From Streptomyces parvulus (GTDB taxonomy: Bacteria; Actinomycetota; Actinomycetes; Streptomycetales; Streptomycetaceae): DNA of 64,000 nucleotides. The notes under the pieces were generated by a model that was not told the origin of the DNA, did no database searches, and was given only the letters and a program-made list of their open reading frames with translations. Location: NCBI RefSeq assembly GCF_014648855.1, contig NZ_BMRX01000012.1, positions 124,001 to 188,000 of the forward strand, given 5' to 3'. The position numbers and the translations under genes are program-made. Positions 25,799 to 35,406 of this stretch are shown piece by piece. Each line of letters opens with the position of its first letter. The stretch's first letter is position 1.

Positions 25799-28700
25799 GT
25801 GCACCTGAAGGCCCTGACCCTGCGCGGGTTCAAATCGTTCGCCTCGGCGACCACGCTCCGGTTCGAGCCCGGCATCACCTGCGTCGTCGGCCCCAACGGC
25901 TCGGGCAAGTCCAACGTCGTCGACGCCCTCAGCTGGGTCATGGGTGAACAGGGCGCCAAGTCGCTGCGCGGCGGGAAGATGGAGGACGTCATCTTCGCCG
26001 GCACCACCGGCCGCCCGCCGCTCGGCCGGGCCGAGGTGTCGCTGACCATCGACAACTCCGACGGGGCGCTGCCCATCGAGTACGCCGAGGTCACCATCAC
26101 GCGGATCATGTTCCGCAACGGCGGCAGCGAGTACCAGATCAACGGCGACACCTGCCGGCTCCTCGACATCCAGGAACTCCTGTCCGACTCCGGCATCGGC
26201 CGCGAGATGCACGTCATCGTCGGCCAGGGCCAGCTCGACTCCGTCCTGCACGCCGACCCGATGGGCCGCCGCGCCTTCATCGAAGAGGCGGCGGGCGTCC
26301 TCAAGCACCGCAAGCGCAAGGAGAAGGCGCTCAGGAAACTGGACGCGATGCAGGCCAACCTCGCGCGCGTGCAGGACCTCACCGACGAACTGCGCCGCCA
26401 GCTCAAGCCGCTGGGCCGGCAGGCCGCCGTCGCGCGCCGCGCCGCCGTCATCCAGGCCGACCTGCGGGACGCGCGCCTCCGGCTCCTCGCCGACGACCTC
26501 GTACGGATGCGCGAGGCGCTCCAGACCGAGATCGCAGACGAGGCCGCCCTCAAGGAGCGCAAGGAGTCCGCCGAACGGGAGCTGGGCAGGGCGCTGCGCC
26601 GCGAGGCCGACCTGGAGGACGAGGTCCGGCGGCTGACCCCGCGCCTGCAGCGCGCCCAGCAGACCTGGTACGAGCTGTCGCAGCTCGCCGAGCGGGTGCG
26701 GGGCACCGTCTCGCTGGCCGAGGCCCGGGTCAAGAGCGCCACCTCCGCGCCCCCCGAGGAACGCCGCGGCCGCGACCCGGAGGAACTGGAGCGCGAGGCG
26801 GCCCGGGTCCGCGAACAGGAGGCGGAACTCGAAGCGGCGCTGGAGGCCGCCGAGCACGCCCTGGAGGACACCGTCGCCCACCGCGCGGACCTCGAACGCG
26901 AGCTGGCCCAGGAGGAGCGCCGCCTCAAGGACGCCGCGCGAGCCATCGCCGACCGCCGCGAGGGGCTGGCCCGGCTCAGCGGCCAGGTCGGCGCCGCCCG
27001 GTCGCGCGCCGCCTCCGCGCAGGCCGAGATCGAGCGGCTGGCCGAGGCCCGCGACGAGTCCCGGGAACGCGCCGCCGCCGCTCAGGAGGAGTACGAGACC
27101 CTCCAGACCGAGGTCGACGGGCTCGACGCCGGCGACCGGGAACTCGCCGAGCGGCACGACGCCGCGAAGCGCGGGCTCGCCGAGGCGGAGGCCGCGCTGG
27201 GCGCCGCCCGGGAGGCGGCCACCGTGGCGGAGCGGGAGCGTGCGGCGACGCGGGCCCGCCGCGAGGCGCTGGCCCTCGGACTGCGCCGCAAGGACGGCAC
27301 CGGGGCCGTACTCGCCGCGCGGGACCGGCTCACCGGTCTGCTGGGGCCCGCCGCCGAACTGCTCACCGTGACGCCGGGTCACGAGGTCGCGCTGGCCGCC
27401 GCCTTCGGTGCCGCCGCCGACGCGCTCGCCGTCACCTCCCCCGCGGCCGCCGCCGACGCCATCCGCCTGCTGCGCAAGCAGGACGCCGGGCGGGCCGCTC
27501 TGCTGCTCGCCGGCGGCCCCGACGACGTACCGGAGGAAGCACGCGCCGACGGGGCGCCGTACGCCGCCGACCTCGTGCGCGGCCCGTCCGATCTGATGCC
27601 CGCCGTGCGGCGGCTGCTGCGGGGGATCGTCGTCGTCGCCACCCTGGAGGACGCCGAGGACCTCGTCTACGCCCGGCCCGCGCTGACCGCGGTGACCGCC
27701 GACGGCGACCTGCTCGGCGCGCACTTCGCCCAGGGCGGGTCCGCCGGTGCGCCCAGCCTCCTGGAGGTGCAGGCGTCCGTGGACCGGGCCGCAGCCGAGC
27801 TGGAGGAGCTGGCCGTGCGCTGCGAGGAGCTGGCCGGTGCGCAGGACGCCGCGGTGGCGCGGCGCCGGGAGTGCGCCGCGCTCGTCGAGGAGCTGGGGGA
27901 GCGGCGCCGCGCCGCCGACCGGGAGAAGTCCTCCGTCGCCCAGCAGCTCGGCCGGCTCGCGGGCCAGGCGCGGGGCGCCGCCGGTGAGGCCGAGCGGTCC
28001 GAGGCGGCGGCGGCGCGGGCGCAGGAGGCGCTGGACAAGGCGCTGCTGGACGTCGAGGAGCTGGCCGAGCGGTTGGCCGTCGCCGAGGAGATGCCGGTCG
28101 AGGAGGAGCCGGACACCTCCGCGCGCGACCGGCTCGCCGCCGACGGCGCCAACGCCCGCCAGACCGAGATGGAGGCCCGCCTCCAGGTCCGTACGCACGA
28201 GGAACGGGTCAAGGGCCTCGCGGGCCGCGCCGACTCCCTGGACCGCGCCGCCCGCGCCGAACGCGAGGCACGCGCGCGTGCCGAGCAGCGCCGGGCCAGG
28301 CTCCGCCACGAGGCGGCCGTCGCCGAGGCGGTCGCCGCCGGCGCCCGGCAGCTGCTCGCCCACGTCGAGGTCTCGCTCACCCGTGCCGACGAGGAGCGCG
28401 CCGTCGCGGAGGCGGCGAAGGCCCGGCGCGAGCGGGAACTGACCGCCGAGCGCACCGCGGGGCGCGACCTCAAGGCGGAGCTGGACAAGTTGACGGATTC
28501 GGTTCACCGCGGGGAGGTACTCGGCGCCGAGAAACGGCTGCGCATCGAGCAGCTGGAGACGAAGGCGCTGGAGGAACTCGGTGTGGAACCCGCGGGGCTC
28601 GCCGCCGAGTACGGCCCCCATCAGGAGGTGCCGCCCTCGCCCCCCGCCGAGGGCGAGGTGCTCCCGGAGGATCCCGGGCATCCGCGCAACCTGCCCCGGC

Positions 28701-29359
28701 CCTTCGTCCGCGTCGAGCAGGAGAAGCGGCTGAGGGCAGCCGAACGCGCCTACCAGCAGCTGGGCAAGGTCAATCCGCTGGCCCTGGAGGAGTTCGCGGC
28801 GCTGGAGGAGCGCCACCAGTTCCTCAGCGAGCAGCTGGAGGACCTGAAGAAGACCCGCACCGACCTGCTCCAGGTCGTCAAGGAGGTCGACGAGCGCGTC
28901 GAACAGGTCTTCACCGAGGCCTTCCGGGACACGGCCCGCGAGTTCGAGGGCGTGTTCAGCAGGCTTTTCCCGGGCGGTGAGGGCAGGCTGATCCTGACCG
29001 ACCCCGACAACATGCTCACCACGGGCGTGGACGTCGAGGCGCGGCCGCCGGGGAAGAAGGTCAAGCGGCTCTCCCTGCTGTCCGGCGGGGAGCGTTCGCT
29101 GACCGCGGTGGCGATGCTGGTGTCGATCTTCAAGGCCAGGCCCAGTCCGTTCTACGTCATGGATGAGGTCGAGGCGGCGCTCGACGACACCAACCTCCAG
29201 CGGCTGATCCGGATCATGCAGGAGCTCCAGGAGGCCTCGCAGCTGATCGTCATCACCCACCAGAAGCGGACGATGGAGGTCGCCGACGCGCTGTACGGCG
29301 TATCGATGCAGGGCGACGGTGTGTCGAAGGTCATCAGCCAGCGGCTGCGGCAGCCCTGA
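25799..29359 (+). CDS. smc: Chromosome segregation protein SMC
   Basis: A 1186-residue condensin subunit with ABC-type heads at both ends: Walker A GPNGSGKS at 31-38, ABC signature LLSGGERSLTAVAML and Walker B FYVMDEVEAALDD near the C-terminus. Two long coiled coils (about 165-500 and 660-1000) flank the hinge. It organises the chromosome with ScpA/ScpB, which are not in the window, and is important for segregation into spores. GTG 25799 begins the conserved HLKALTLRGFKSF. Proline-rich residues near 945-960 interrupt the second coil. Confidence 0.97.
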   Translation: MHLKALTLRGFKSFASATTLRFEPGITCVVGPNGSGKSNVVDALSWVMGEQGAKSLRGGKMEDVIFAGTTGRPPLGRAEVSLTIDNSDGALPIEYAEVTITRIMFRNGGSEYQINGDTCRLLDIQELLSDSGIGREMHVIVGQGQLDSVLHADPMGRRAFIEEAAGVLKHRKRKEKALRKLDAMQANLARVQDLTDELRRQLKPLGRQAAVARRAAVIQADLRDARLRLLADDLVRMREALQTEIADEAALKERKESAERELGRALRREADLEDEVRRLTPRLQRAQQTWYELSQLAERVRGTVSLAEARVKSATSAPPEERRGRDPEELEREAARVREQEAELEAALEAAEHALEDTVAHRADLERELAQEERRLKDAARAIADRREGLARLSGQVGAARSRAASAQAEIERLAEARDESRERAAAAQEEYETLQTEVDGLDAGDRELAERHDAAKRGLAEAEAALGAAREAATVAERERAATRARREALALGLRRKDGTGAVLAARDRLTGLLGPAAELLTVTPGHEVALAAAFGAAADALAVTSPAAAADAIRLLRKQDAGRAALLLAGGPDDVPEEARADGAPYAADLVRGPSDLMPAVRRLLRGIVVVATLEDAEDLVYARPALTAVTADGDLLGAHFAQGGSAGAPSLLEVQASVDRAAAELEELAVRCEELAGAQDAAVARRRECAALVEELGERRRAADREKSSVAQQLGRLAGQARGAAGEAERSEAAAARAQEALDKALLDVEELAERLAVAEEMPVEEEPDTSARDRLAADGANARQTEMEARLQVRTHEERVKGLAGRADSLDRAARAEREARARAEQRRARLRHEAAVAEAVAAGARQLLAHVEVSLTRADEERAVAEAAKARRERELTAERTAGRDLKAELDKLTDSVHRGEVLGAEKRLRIEQLETKALEELGVEPAGLAAEYGPHQEVPPSPPAEGEVLPEDPGHPRNLPRPFVRVEQEKRLRAAERAYQQLGKVNPLALEEFAALEERHQFLSEQLEDLKKTRTDLLQVVKEVDERVEQVFTEAFRDTAREFEGVFSRLFPGGEGRLILTDPDNMLTTGVDVEARPPGKKVKRLSLLSGGERSLTAVAMLVSIFKARPSPFYVMDEVEAALDDTNLQRLIRIMQELQEASQLIVITHQKRTMEVADALYGVSMQGDGVSKVISQRLRQP

Positions 29360-29427
29360 CCTCAGTTGCTTTAACTCTTGAACACGCAGTGCCCATACTC
29401 GCCTCAAAACTCACAACACTCGCCCTA

Positions 29428-29455
29428 TTGACTTCGATACTTGAAGGCATAGTCT
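29428..29455 (+). promoter_or_regulatory. glcP promoter
   Basis: TTGACT (29428-29433), 16-bp spacer, TAGTCT (29450-29455) in an A+T-rich intergenic region. It predicts a start near 29462 and an 85-nt leader to the GTG at 29547. The -35 matches the sigma-70 consensus at five of six positions. Confidence 0.6.
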
Positions 29456-29546
29456 CTGCAACGTTGCTTTTACCTTCAGGTTCCTTTCGAGGTACCGGAA
29501 GGGCGATCCACCCCCGGCGGCGTTGCCGGAAGCCCGAGGAGTTCAC

Positions 29547-30962
29547 GTGTCCCGCACACAGGCAGGCAGTCCAGGAGCCAGGACGGCTCATCCCGATCAT
29601 CTCGGGCACGTCATCTTCATCGCGGCGGCGGCCGCGATGGGCGGTTTCCTCTTCGGTTACGACAGCTCCGTGATCAACGGCGCGGTCGAGGCGATCCGGG
29701 ACCGCTACGACGTCGGTTCCGCGGTCCTGGCCCAGGTGATCGCGATCGCGCTGATCGGCTGTGCGATCGGTGCCGCCACCGCCGGCCGGATCGCGGACCG
29801 GATCGGGCGTATCCGGTGCATGCAGATCGCGGCGGTGCTGTTCACGGTCAGCGCCATCGGTTCGGCGCTGCCGTTCGCGCTGTGGGATCTCGCCATGTGG
29901 CGGGTCATCGGCGGTTTCGCCATCGGTATGGCCTCGGTGATCGGCCCGGCCTACATCGCCGAGGTGTCCCCGCCCGCCTACCGCGGCCGGCTCGGCTCCT
30001 TCCAGCAGGCCGCGATCGTCATCGGTATCGCGGTGTCGCAGCTGGTCAACTGGGGTCTGCTGAACGCCGCCGGGGGTGACCAGCGCGGTGAGCTGATGGG
30101 CCTGGAGGCCTGGCAGATCATGCTCGGCGTCATGGTCGTCCCGGCCGTCCTGTACGGCCTGCTGTCCTTCGCCATCCCCGAGTCCCCGCGCTTCCTGATC
30201 TCGGTCGGCAAGCACGAGCGGGCCAAGAAGATCCTCGAAGAGGTCGAGGGCAGCGACGTGGACTTCGACGCCCGCGTCGCCGAGATCGAGCAGGCGATGC
30301 ACCGCGAGGAGAAGTCCTCCTTCAAGGACCTGCTCGGCGGCAGCTTCTTCTTCAAGCCGATCGTCTGGGTCGGCATCGGCCTCTCGGTCTTCCAGCAGTT
30401 CGTCGGCATCAACGTCGCGTTCTACTACTCCTCGACGCTGTGGCAGTCGGTCGGCGTCGACCCCACCGACTCCTTCTTCTACTCGTTCACGACGTCGATC
30501 ATCAACATCGTCGGCACCGTGATCGCGATGATCTTCGTGGACCGCGTCGGCCGCAGGCCGCTGGCCCTGATCGGCTCGGTCGGCATGGTGATCGGTCTGG
30601 CGCTGGAGGCCTGGGCCTTCTCCTTCGACCTGGTCGACGGCAAGCTCCCGGCCACCCAGGGCTGGGTCGCCCTGATCGCCGCTCACGTGTTCGTGCTCTT
30701 CTTCGCCCTGTCCTGGGGTGTCGTCGTCTGGGTCTTCCTCGGCGAGATGTTCCCCAACCGCATCCGCGCCGCCGCCCTGGGCGTGGCCGCCTCCGCGCAG
30801 TGGATCGCCAACTGGGCCATCACGGCGAGCTTCCCGTCGCTGGCCGACTGGAACCTGTCCGGCACGTACGTGATCTACACGATCTTCGCCGCGCTCTCCA
30901 TCCCCTTCGTCCTGAAGTTCGTGAAGGAGACCAAGGGCAAGGCCCTGGAGGAAATGGGCTGA
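29547..30962 (+). CDS. glcP: Glucose permease, MFS sugar porter
   Basis: A 471-residue transporter with about 12 membrane helices. Sugar-porter signatures are present: GRIADRIGR after helix 2, PAYIAEVSPPAYRGRLGSF, PESPRFLIS, QQFVGIN, DRVGRRPL and GEMFPNRIRAAA. It matches the major H+/glucose symporter GlcP of S. coelicolor, the entry route for glucose repression through glucose kinase. GTG 29547 has GAGGAG 6 nt upstream. It has its own A+T-rich promoter and terminator, so it is a self-contained insertion between smc and ftsY. Confidence 0.95.
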   Translation: MSRTQAGSPGARTAHPDHLGHVIFIAAAAAMGGFLFGYDSSVINGAVEAIRDRYDVGSAVLAQVIAIALIGCAIGAATAGRIADRIGRIRCMQIAAVLFTVSAIGSALPFALWDLAMWRVIGGFAIGMASVIGPAYIAEVSPPAYRGRLGSFQQAAIVIGIAVSQLVNWGLLNAAGGDQRGELMGLEAWQIMLGVMVVPAVLYGLLSFAIPESPRFLISVGKHERAKKILEEVEGSDVDFDARVAEIEQAMHREEKSSFKDLLGGSFFFKPIVWVGIGLSVFQQFVGINVAFYYSSTLWQSVGVDPTDSFFYSFTTSIINIVGTVIAMIFVDRVGRRPLALIGSVGMVIGLALEAWAFSFDLVDGKLPATQGWVALIAAHVFVLFFALSWGVVVWVFLGEMFPNRIRAAALGVAASAQWIANWAITASFPSLADWNLSGTYVIYTIFAALSIPFVLKFVKETKGKALEEMG

Positions 30963-31020
30963 CGCCCTCCCCGAGCCGGGGAGAAGGGCCAAGTCCCCGC
31001 TGCCCCTCTCCTCGTGAAGT

Positions 31021-31061
31021 CCGCCGCCCCCGTCCGGTCGATGCCCGGACGGGGGCGGCGG
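31021..31061. terminator. Bidirectional terminator between glcP and the propeller gene
   Basis: A perfect 17-bp inverted repeat with a 7-nt loop lies between convergent genes whose stops are at 30962 and 31086. It is the longest perfect stem of its kind in this half of the window. No T-run is seen. Confidence 0.88.
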
Positions 31062-31085
31062 TGTCCCGGGCCCGGCCCGCGGTGC

Positions 31086-32306
31086 TCAGCAGAACTCGCC
31101 GAGCCCGTCCCAGTTCCCGTCGGTGCGCTCGCCGGCGGCCAGGCGCCCGTCACCCAGCCCGGCGTAGGTGACCAGGGAGCCGGGTGAGTCCGCGTAGCCG
31201 TCCTGGAGGCGCCCGTTGGTCACGGCGGCGAGGTCGGGGCGCCCGTCGCCGGAGAAGTCGCCGACCGCCACCAGGTCCGTCATGGCGTTCCAGCCGCCGG
31301 CGCCGACCAGGACGCGGCCGCCGAGGGCGCCGGAGCGGCCGGGGTAGAGCCAGAGCTTCCCGGTGGACGACTCCCGGGCGTAGAGGTCGGGGCGCCCGTC
31401 GCCGTTCACGTCGCCCGCGCCGGTGAGGGCGTTCATGGCGTTCCAGCCGCCGGTCCCGACGAGGCGGCGGGACCCGAGGGCGCCGGTGGAGGTGCCCGGG
31501 TAGAGGTACAGCCTGCCGGTGGACTTCTCGACGGCGGCCAGGTCGGAGCGGCCGTCGCCGGTCAGGTCACCGAGAGCGGTGATCCCGTTCATCCCGTTCC
31601 AGCCGCCCTTGCCGATCAGCTTGCGGGCACCGAGGCCGCCGCTGCCGGTGCCCGGGTAGAGCCACAGCCTGCCCGTGGCGGCCTCGCGGGCGACGACGTC
31701 CTCGCGGCCGTCGCGGCTGAAGTCGCCGTGCCGGGTCAGGGCGTTCATGGCGTTCCAGCCGCCCGTACCGATGAGCCGGCCGGTGCCGTCGCCCGGCGCG
31801 AGCCACAGCCGGCCGGCCTTGTCCCGGGCGACCACGTCGGCCCTGCGGTCGCCGTTCAGGTCGCCGAAGCCCGCCGCTCTGGGAGACGTCGCCGAGGCCC
31901 ACCACGGGTAGGCCGTCTCGGCACACTCCCGCTCGGTGCGGACGAACTTGACCGAGCTGGTCGAACCGGAGAGGCCCTCGTAGTACACCTCGTAGGGCTT
32001 GGCGGGCTCCTCGGCCCAGTAGCCGCCCGACGCGTCGTAGTTCTTCTCGTCGTAGAGGCAGACGAAGTACGACGAACGGTTGGTGTACGAGCGGACCTTG
32101 CCGTCCCAGCTCCCCAGGTCCGCGACGCTCTTGGTCAGCTTGCGCAGCGGGCCGGTGACGGTCGGATTCGACCAGACGCAGAAGTAGCCCTCGGGGCAGT
32201 CCTCCACGGCCGCGACCGCCGGCGTGGCGGCGACGCTCGTCAGCCCGGTGCCCGCGAGCACGAGCCCCGCGATCGCCGCCAGGCTTCGTCTGAGGCGGTG
32301 TCCCAT
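31086..32306 (-). CDS. Secreted I36-like inhibitor domain fused to FG-GAP propeller repeats
   Basis: A 406-residue exported protein. A signal peptide (1 to about 33, ending ATPAVAA) precedes a domain with CPEGYFCVWSNP and a second half ending near C128, like the peptidase-inhibitor I36 (SMI) family. Five repeats of about 50 residues follow, each with a DXNXDGXXD calcium loop starting at D149, D195, D247, D299 and D350, and LWLYPG plus GGWNAMN strands, as in FG-GAP/VCBS propellers. A role in protease inhibition or surface binding is inference. GGGGAGACAGCAG before the ATG contains a ribosome site. Confidence 0.8.
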   Translation of the reverse strand: MGHRLRRSLAAIAGLVLAGTGLTSVAATPAVAAVEDCPEGYFCVWSNPTVTGPLRKLTKSVADLGSWDGKVRSYTNRSSYFVCLYDEKNYDASGGYWAEEPAKPYEVYYEGLSGSTSSVKFVRTERECAETAYPWWASATSPRAAGFGDLNGDRRADVVARDKAGRLWLAPGDGTGRLIGTGGWNAMNALTRHGDFSRDGREDVVAREAATGRLWLYPGTGSGGLGARKLIGKGGWNGMNGITALGDLTGDGRSDLAAVEKSTGRLYLYPGTSTGALGSRRLVGTGGWNAMNALTGAGDVNGDGRPDLYARESSTGKLWLYPGRSGALGGRVLVGAGGWNAMTDLVAVGDFSGDGRPDLAAVTNGRLQDGYADSPGSLVTYAGLGDGRLAAGERTDGNWDGLGEFC

Positions 32307-32408
32307 CTGCTGTCTCCCCTCCCCTTGACCGGCCGGTGCGCCGATCAGCGCGCACTGTACTCCGGACGGTGATCCACTCGCTCACCCGTTCGCCCGGATC
32401 CGGAGACG

Positions 32409-32449
32409 CCGACGCCCCCTGCACCGGGCGGCGGTGGAGGGGGCGTCGG
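32409..32449 (-). terminator. Terminator downstream of the NCS1 permease
   Basis: An outer 11-12 bp stem (32410-32420 with 32438-32448) encloses an inner CACCG/CGGTG stem. It lies 20 nt beyond the permease stop on the minus strand. Confidence 0.65.
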
Positions 32450-32467
32450 ACCGCTCGGGCCCGCCGT

Positions 32468-33919
32468 TCAGACGGTCACGGACTCCGGGCGCTCGGCCGG
32501 GGTCCCGGCCGGCGCCGGGACGACCACGGCCGGCTTCGGCAGGACGACGTACAGCAGGCCCGAGACGACGATCGTGGCGACCCAGCCCAGGCCGTACTCG
32601 CCGATGAGGTTGTTGGCGGCGAGGGGGCCGGTGAACCAGTCGGAGGTGGTGAACGCCAGGCCCGCGGCGAGGCCCACCGCCCAGGCGGCGACGGCCGCGG
32701 GGGAGAAGCCGCCGCGGTACCAGTAGGCGCTGGTGCGGCCGGTGTCGGCCAGCGCCTCGCCGTCGTACTCCCGGCGGCGCAGCATGTCCGCGCCGAACAC
32801 GCCGACCCAGGCCGAGAAGGCCACCGCGAGCAGCGACAGGAAGGCGATGAAGGAGCCCATGAAGCTGGTGGCGACCAGCATCAGCACGCCGCCGAAGATC
32901 AGCGAGATCACGGCGTTGACCGAGACCGCCCAGTGGCGCGGGACCGTGAAGCCCAGGGTCTGGGCGGTGAAGCCCGCGGAGTACATGGACATCGAGTTGA
33001 TCAGCAGCATGCCGATCAGCGCGATGACCAGGTACGGCACCGCGATCCAGGTCGGGAGGATCTCACCCAGGAAGGAGACCGGGTCGGAGGCCGAGGCCAG
33101 GTCCGGCGTCGAGACGGCCATGATCATGCCCATCAGCACCATGGGCAGGACCACGATGCCGGCGCCGCCGACGGTCACGCCCACGATCCCCTTGGACGAG
33201 GCGGTGCGCGGCAGGTAGCGCGTGAAGTCGGGGGCGGAGGGGATCCAGCTCACGCCGCCCGCGGCGATGAGACCGACGCCGGTGATCATCGCGGCCACCG
33301 TGCCGGCGGGCCGGTCGAAGACGGCGGACCAGTCGGTGTCGACGACGAGGTAGCCGAGGACCAGCACCGAGAAGGCGCCGAAGAGGTACGTGGCGTACTT
33401 GTTGCACTTCTGGACCGCGTTGATCCCCAGCCCCGAGATCGCGAACGTCGCCACGACGAAGGCGAGCAGCGTCACCATGTCCAGCACGCTGTTGGCGCGG
33501 ACGCCGAACACGATGTCGAGGACGGTGAGCACCGCGTACGCCCCGGTCACCGCGTTGATCGTCTCCCAGCCCCAGCGGGCGACCCAGATCAGCGAACCCG
33601 GCAGCAGGTTCCCGCGCTGTCCGAACACGGCCCGCGAAAGCGCCATGCCCGGAGCCCCGCCGCGCTTGCCCGCGATGCCGATCAGCCCGACCAGCCCGTA
33701 CGACACGACCGGCGCGGCGGCCGCGACCACCAGCGCCTGCCAGAAGTTGAGGCGGTAGGCCACGACGAGGCTCGCGCCCATCGTGAGCAGCAGCACGCTG
33801 ATGTTGGCGCCGACCCAGGTCGGGAACAGCTCTCGGATCCGGGCGGTGCGCTCGTGGTCGGGCACCTGCTCGATGCCGCGTGTTTCCAGGGCGCCGTCGT
33901 TCTCGGCGGTCTTGCTCAT
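32468..33919 (-). CDS. NCS1-family cytosine/purine permease
   Basis: A 483-residue membrane protein with about 12 helices. N-terminal features of nucleobase-cation symporter-1 proteins are visible (LFPTWVGANISVLLLTMGA, GLVGLIGIAGKRGGAPGMALSRAVFG), with SWIPSAPDFTRYLPR in the middle. It imports cytosine, purines or a related heterocycle, but the substrate cannot be read from sequence. ATG 33919 begins MSKTAEND. It diverges from ftsY across 176 bp. No nucleobase-metabolism gene is nearby. Confidence 0.88.
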   Translation of the reverse strand: MSKTAENDGALETRGIEQVPDHERTARIRELFPTWVGANISVLLLTMGASLVVAYRLNFWQALVVAAAAPVVSYGLVGLIGIAGKRGGAPGMALSRAVFGQRGNLLPGSLIWVARWGWETINAVTGAYAVLTVLDIVFGVRANSVLDMVTLLAFVVATFAISGLGINAVQKCNKYATYLFGAFSVLVLGYLVVDTDWSAVFDRPAGTVAAMITGVGLIAAGGVSWIPSAPDFTRYLPRTASSKGIVGVTVGGAGIVVLPMVLMGMIMAVSTPDLASASDPVSFLGEILPTWIAVPYLVIALIGMLLINSMSMYSAGFTAQTLGFTVPRHWAVSVNAVISLIFGGVLMLVATSFMGSFIAFLSLLAVAFSAWVGVFGADMLRRREYDGEALADTGRTSAYWYRGGFSPAAVAAWAVGLAAGLAFTTSDWFTGPLAANNLIGEYGLGWVATIVVSGLLYVVLPKPAVVVPAPAGTPAERPESVTV

Positions 33920-34095
33920 GTGGGGGGTCCGTGCCTCGATCGTGGGAGAAGAGGGGGCGGTCGGGACTCTACGCGCGTTGACGCGGCCTCTTCCACCGTA
34001 CTTTGGTCCGACTCCTTCCCCACAGGGCCCTTTGTCCTTTGGAGGAAGTGACAAGGGGGGTGTCCCCGGAGCCCATGACTGATACTGGACGCGTT

Positions 34096-35304
34096 ATGGA
34101 AATCGTCATCCTTGCTGTAGTCATCGCCGTGGTCGTGATCGGCGCGCTCGGCGGGCTGCTCGTGGGCTCGCGTCGCAAGAAGCAGCTGCCTCCGCCACCG
34201 CCCGCCACGCCCGACATCACCGCCCCTCCGGCCGAGCCGCACGTCGGCGACGAGGCCGAGACGCCGCGCGACGAAACGCGCCGGACGATAGAGGAGGTCG
34301 ACCTCCCGGACGGCGGCACCGCCACCGTCGAGGAGCCGCCCGTCGTCGAAGAGCTCGAGATCCCGCAGATCGAGGTTCCCGAGCCCACCGCCGGCCGACT
34401 GGTCCGGCTCCGTGCCCGCCTCTCCCGCTCGCAGAACGCCCTCGGCCAGGGCCTGCTCACCCTGCTCTCGCGGGAGCACCTCGACGACGACACCTGGGAG
34501 GAGATCGAGGACACGCTGCTCACCGCCGACGTCGGCGTGCAGCCCACCCAGGAACTGGTCGAGCGGCTGCGCGAGCGCGTGAAGGTGCTCGGCACCCGCA
34601 CCCCCGACGAGCTGCGCGGCCTGCTGCGCGAAGAACTGATCAACCTCGTCGGCCCCGACATGGACCGCGAGGTCAAGACCGAGCCGCCGAACAGCAAGCC
34701 CGGCATCGTGATGGTCGTCGGGGTCAACGGCACCGGCAAGACCACCACCACCGGCAAGCTCGCCCGCGTTCTGGTCGCCGACGGCCGCAGCGTGGTGCTC
34801 GGCGCCGCGGACACCTTCCGCGCCGCCGCCGCCGACCAGCTCCAGACCTGGGGCGAGCGCGTCGGCGCCCACACCGTGCGCGGCCCGGAGGGCGGCGACC
34901 CGGCCTCCGTCGCCTTCGACGCGGTCAAGGAGGGCAAGGAGATCGGCTCGGACGTCGTGCTCATCGACACCGCAGGCCGCCTGCACACCAAGACCGGCCT
35001 CATGGACGAGCTGGGCAAGGTCAAGCGCGTCGTGGAGAAGCACGCCCCGCTGGACGAGGTGCTGCTCGTCCTCGACGCCACCACCGGTCAGAACGGGCTG
35101 ATCCAGGCCCGGGTCTTCGCCGAGGTCGTCGACATCACCGGCATCGTGCTCACCAAGCTGGACGGCACGGCCAAGGGCGGCATCGTGGTCGCCGTGCAGC
35201 GCGAGCTGGGGGTGCCGGTCAAGCTGATCGGGCTCGGCGAGGGCGCGGACGACCTGGCGCCGTTCGAGCCCGCGGCCTTCGTGGACGCCCTCATCGGAGA
35301 GTGA
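34096..35304 (+). CDS. ftsY: Signal recognition particle receptor FtsY
   Basis: A 402-residue SRP GTPase receptor. One N-terminal membrane segment (about 2-24, EIVILAVVIAVVVIGALGG) precedes a linker rich in Pro and Glu and then the NG domain: G1 GVNGTGKTTTT, DTFRAAAADQL, DTAGRLHTK and TKLDGTAKGG. The actinobacterial FtsY has this N-terminal anchor, unlike E. coli. ATG 34096 is chosen because the membrane segment begins there. It partners with Ffh, encoded about 7 kb downstream. Confidence 0.96.
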   Translation: MEIVILAVVIAVVVIGALGGLLVGSRRKKQLPPPPPATPDITAPPAEPHVGDEAETPRDETRRTIEEVDLPDGGTATVEEPPVVEELEIPQIEVPEPTAGRLVRLRARLSRSQNALGQGLLTLLSREHLDDDTWEEIEDTLLTADVGVQPTQELVERLRERVKVLGTRTPDELRGLLREELINLVGPDMDREVKTEPPNSKPGIVMVVGVNGTGKTTTTGKLARVLVADGRSVVLGAADTFRAAAADQLQTWGERVGAHTVRGPEGGDPASVAFDAVKEGKEIGSDVVLIDTAGRLHTKTGLMDELGKVKRVVEKHAPLDEVLLVLDATTGQNGLIQARVFAEVVDITGIVLTKLDGTAKGGIVVAVQRELGVPVKLIGLGEGADDLAPFEPAAFVDALIGE

Positions 35305-35346
35305 CCCGCCGCGGCGCGCGGGAGCGCGCCGACCCTGCCGCACGCG

Positions 35347-35383
35347 AGCGCCCGCCCCCGGATCCGACCGGGGAGCGGGCGCT
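35347..35383. terminator. Bidirectional terminator between ftsY and the prim-pol-like gene
   Basis: A 15-bp stem with a single bulged A (35374) and a 6-nt loop, between convergent genes whose stops are at 35304 and 35407. Confidence 0.82.
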
Positions 35384-35406
35384 TCGCCGCAGGGGGGATC
35401 CGTCCC

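Noticed and set aside
25751..29407. A 1218-codon minus-strand open frame antisense to smc
   Set aside because: The translated product is Leu/Gly/Arg-rich without domains. It mirrors smc codon bias, and smc has full catalytic motifs.
29334..30992. A 552-codon minus-strand open frame antisense to glcP
   Set aside because: His/Asp/Arg-rich low-complexity product. The sense frame is a complete sugar porter.
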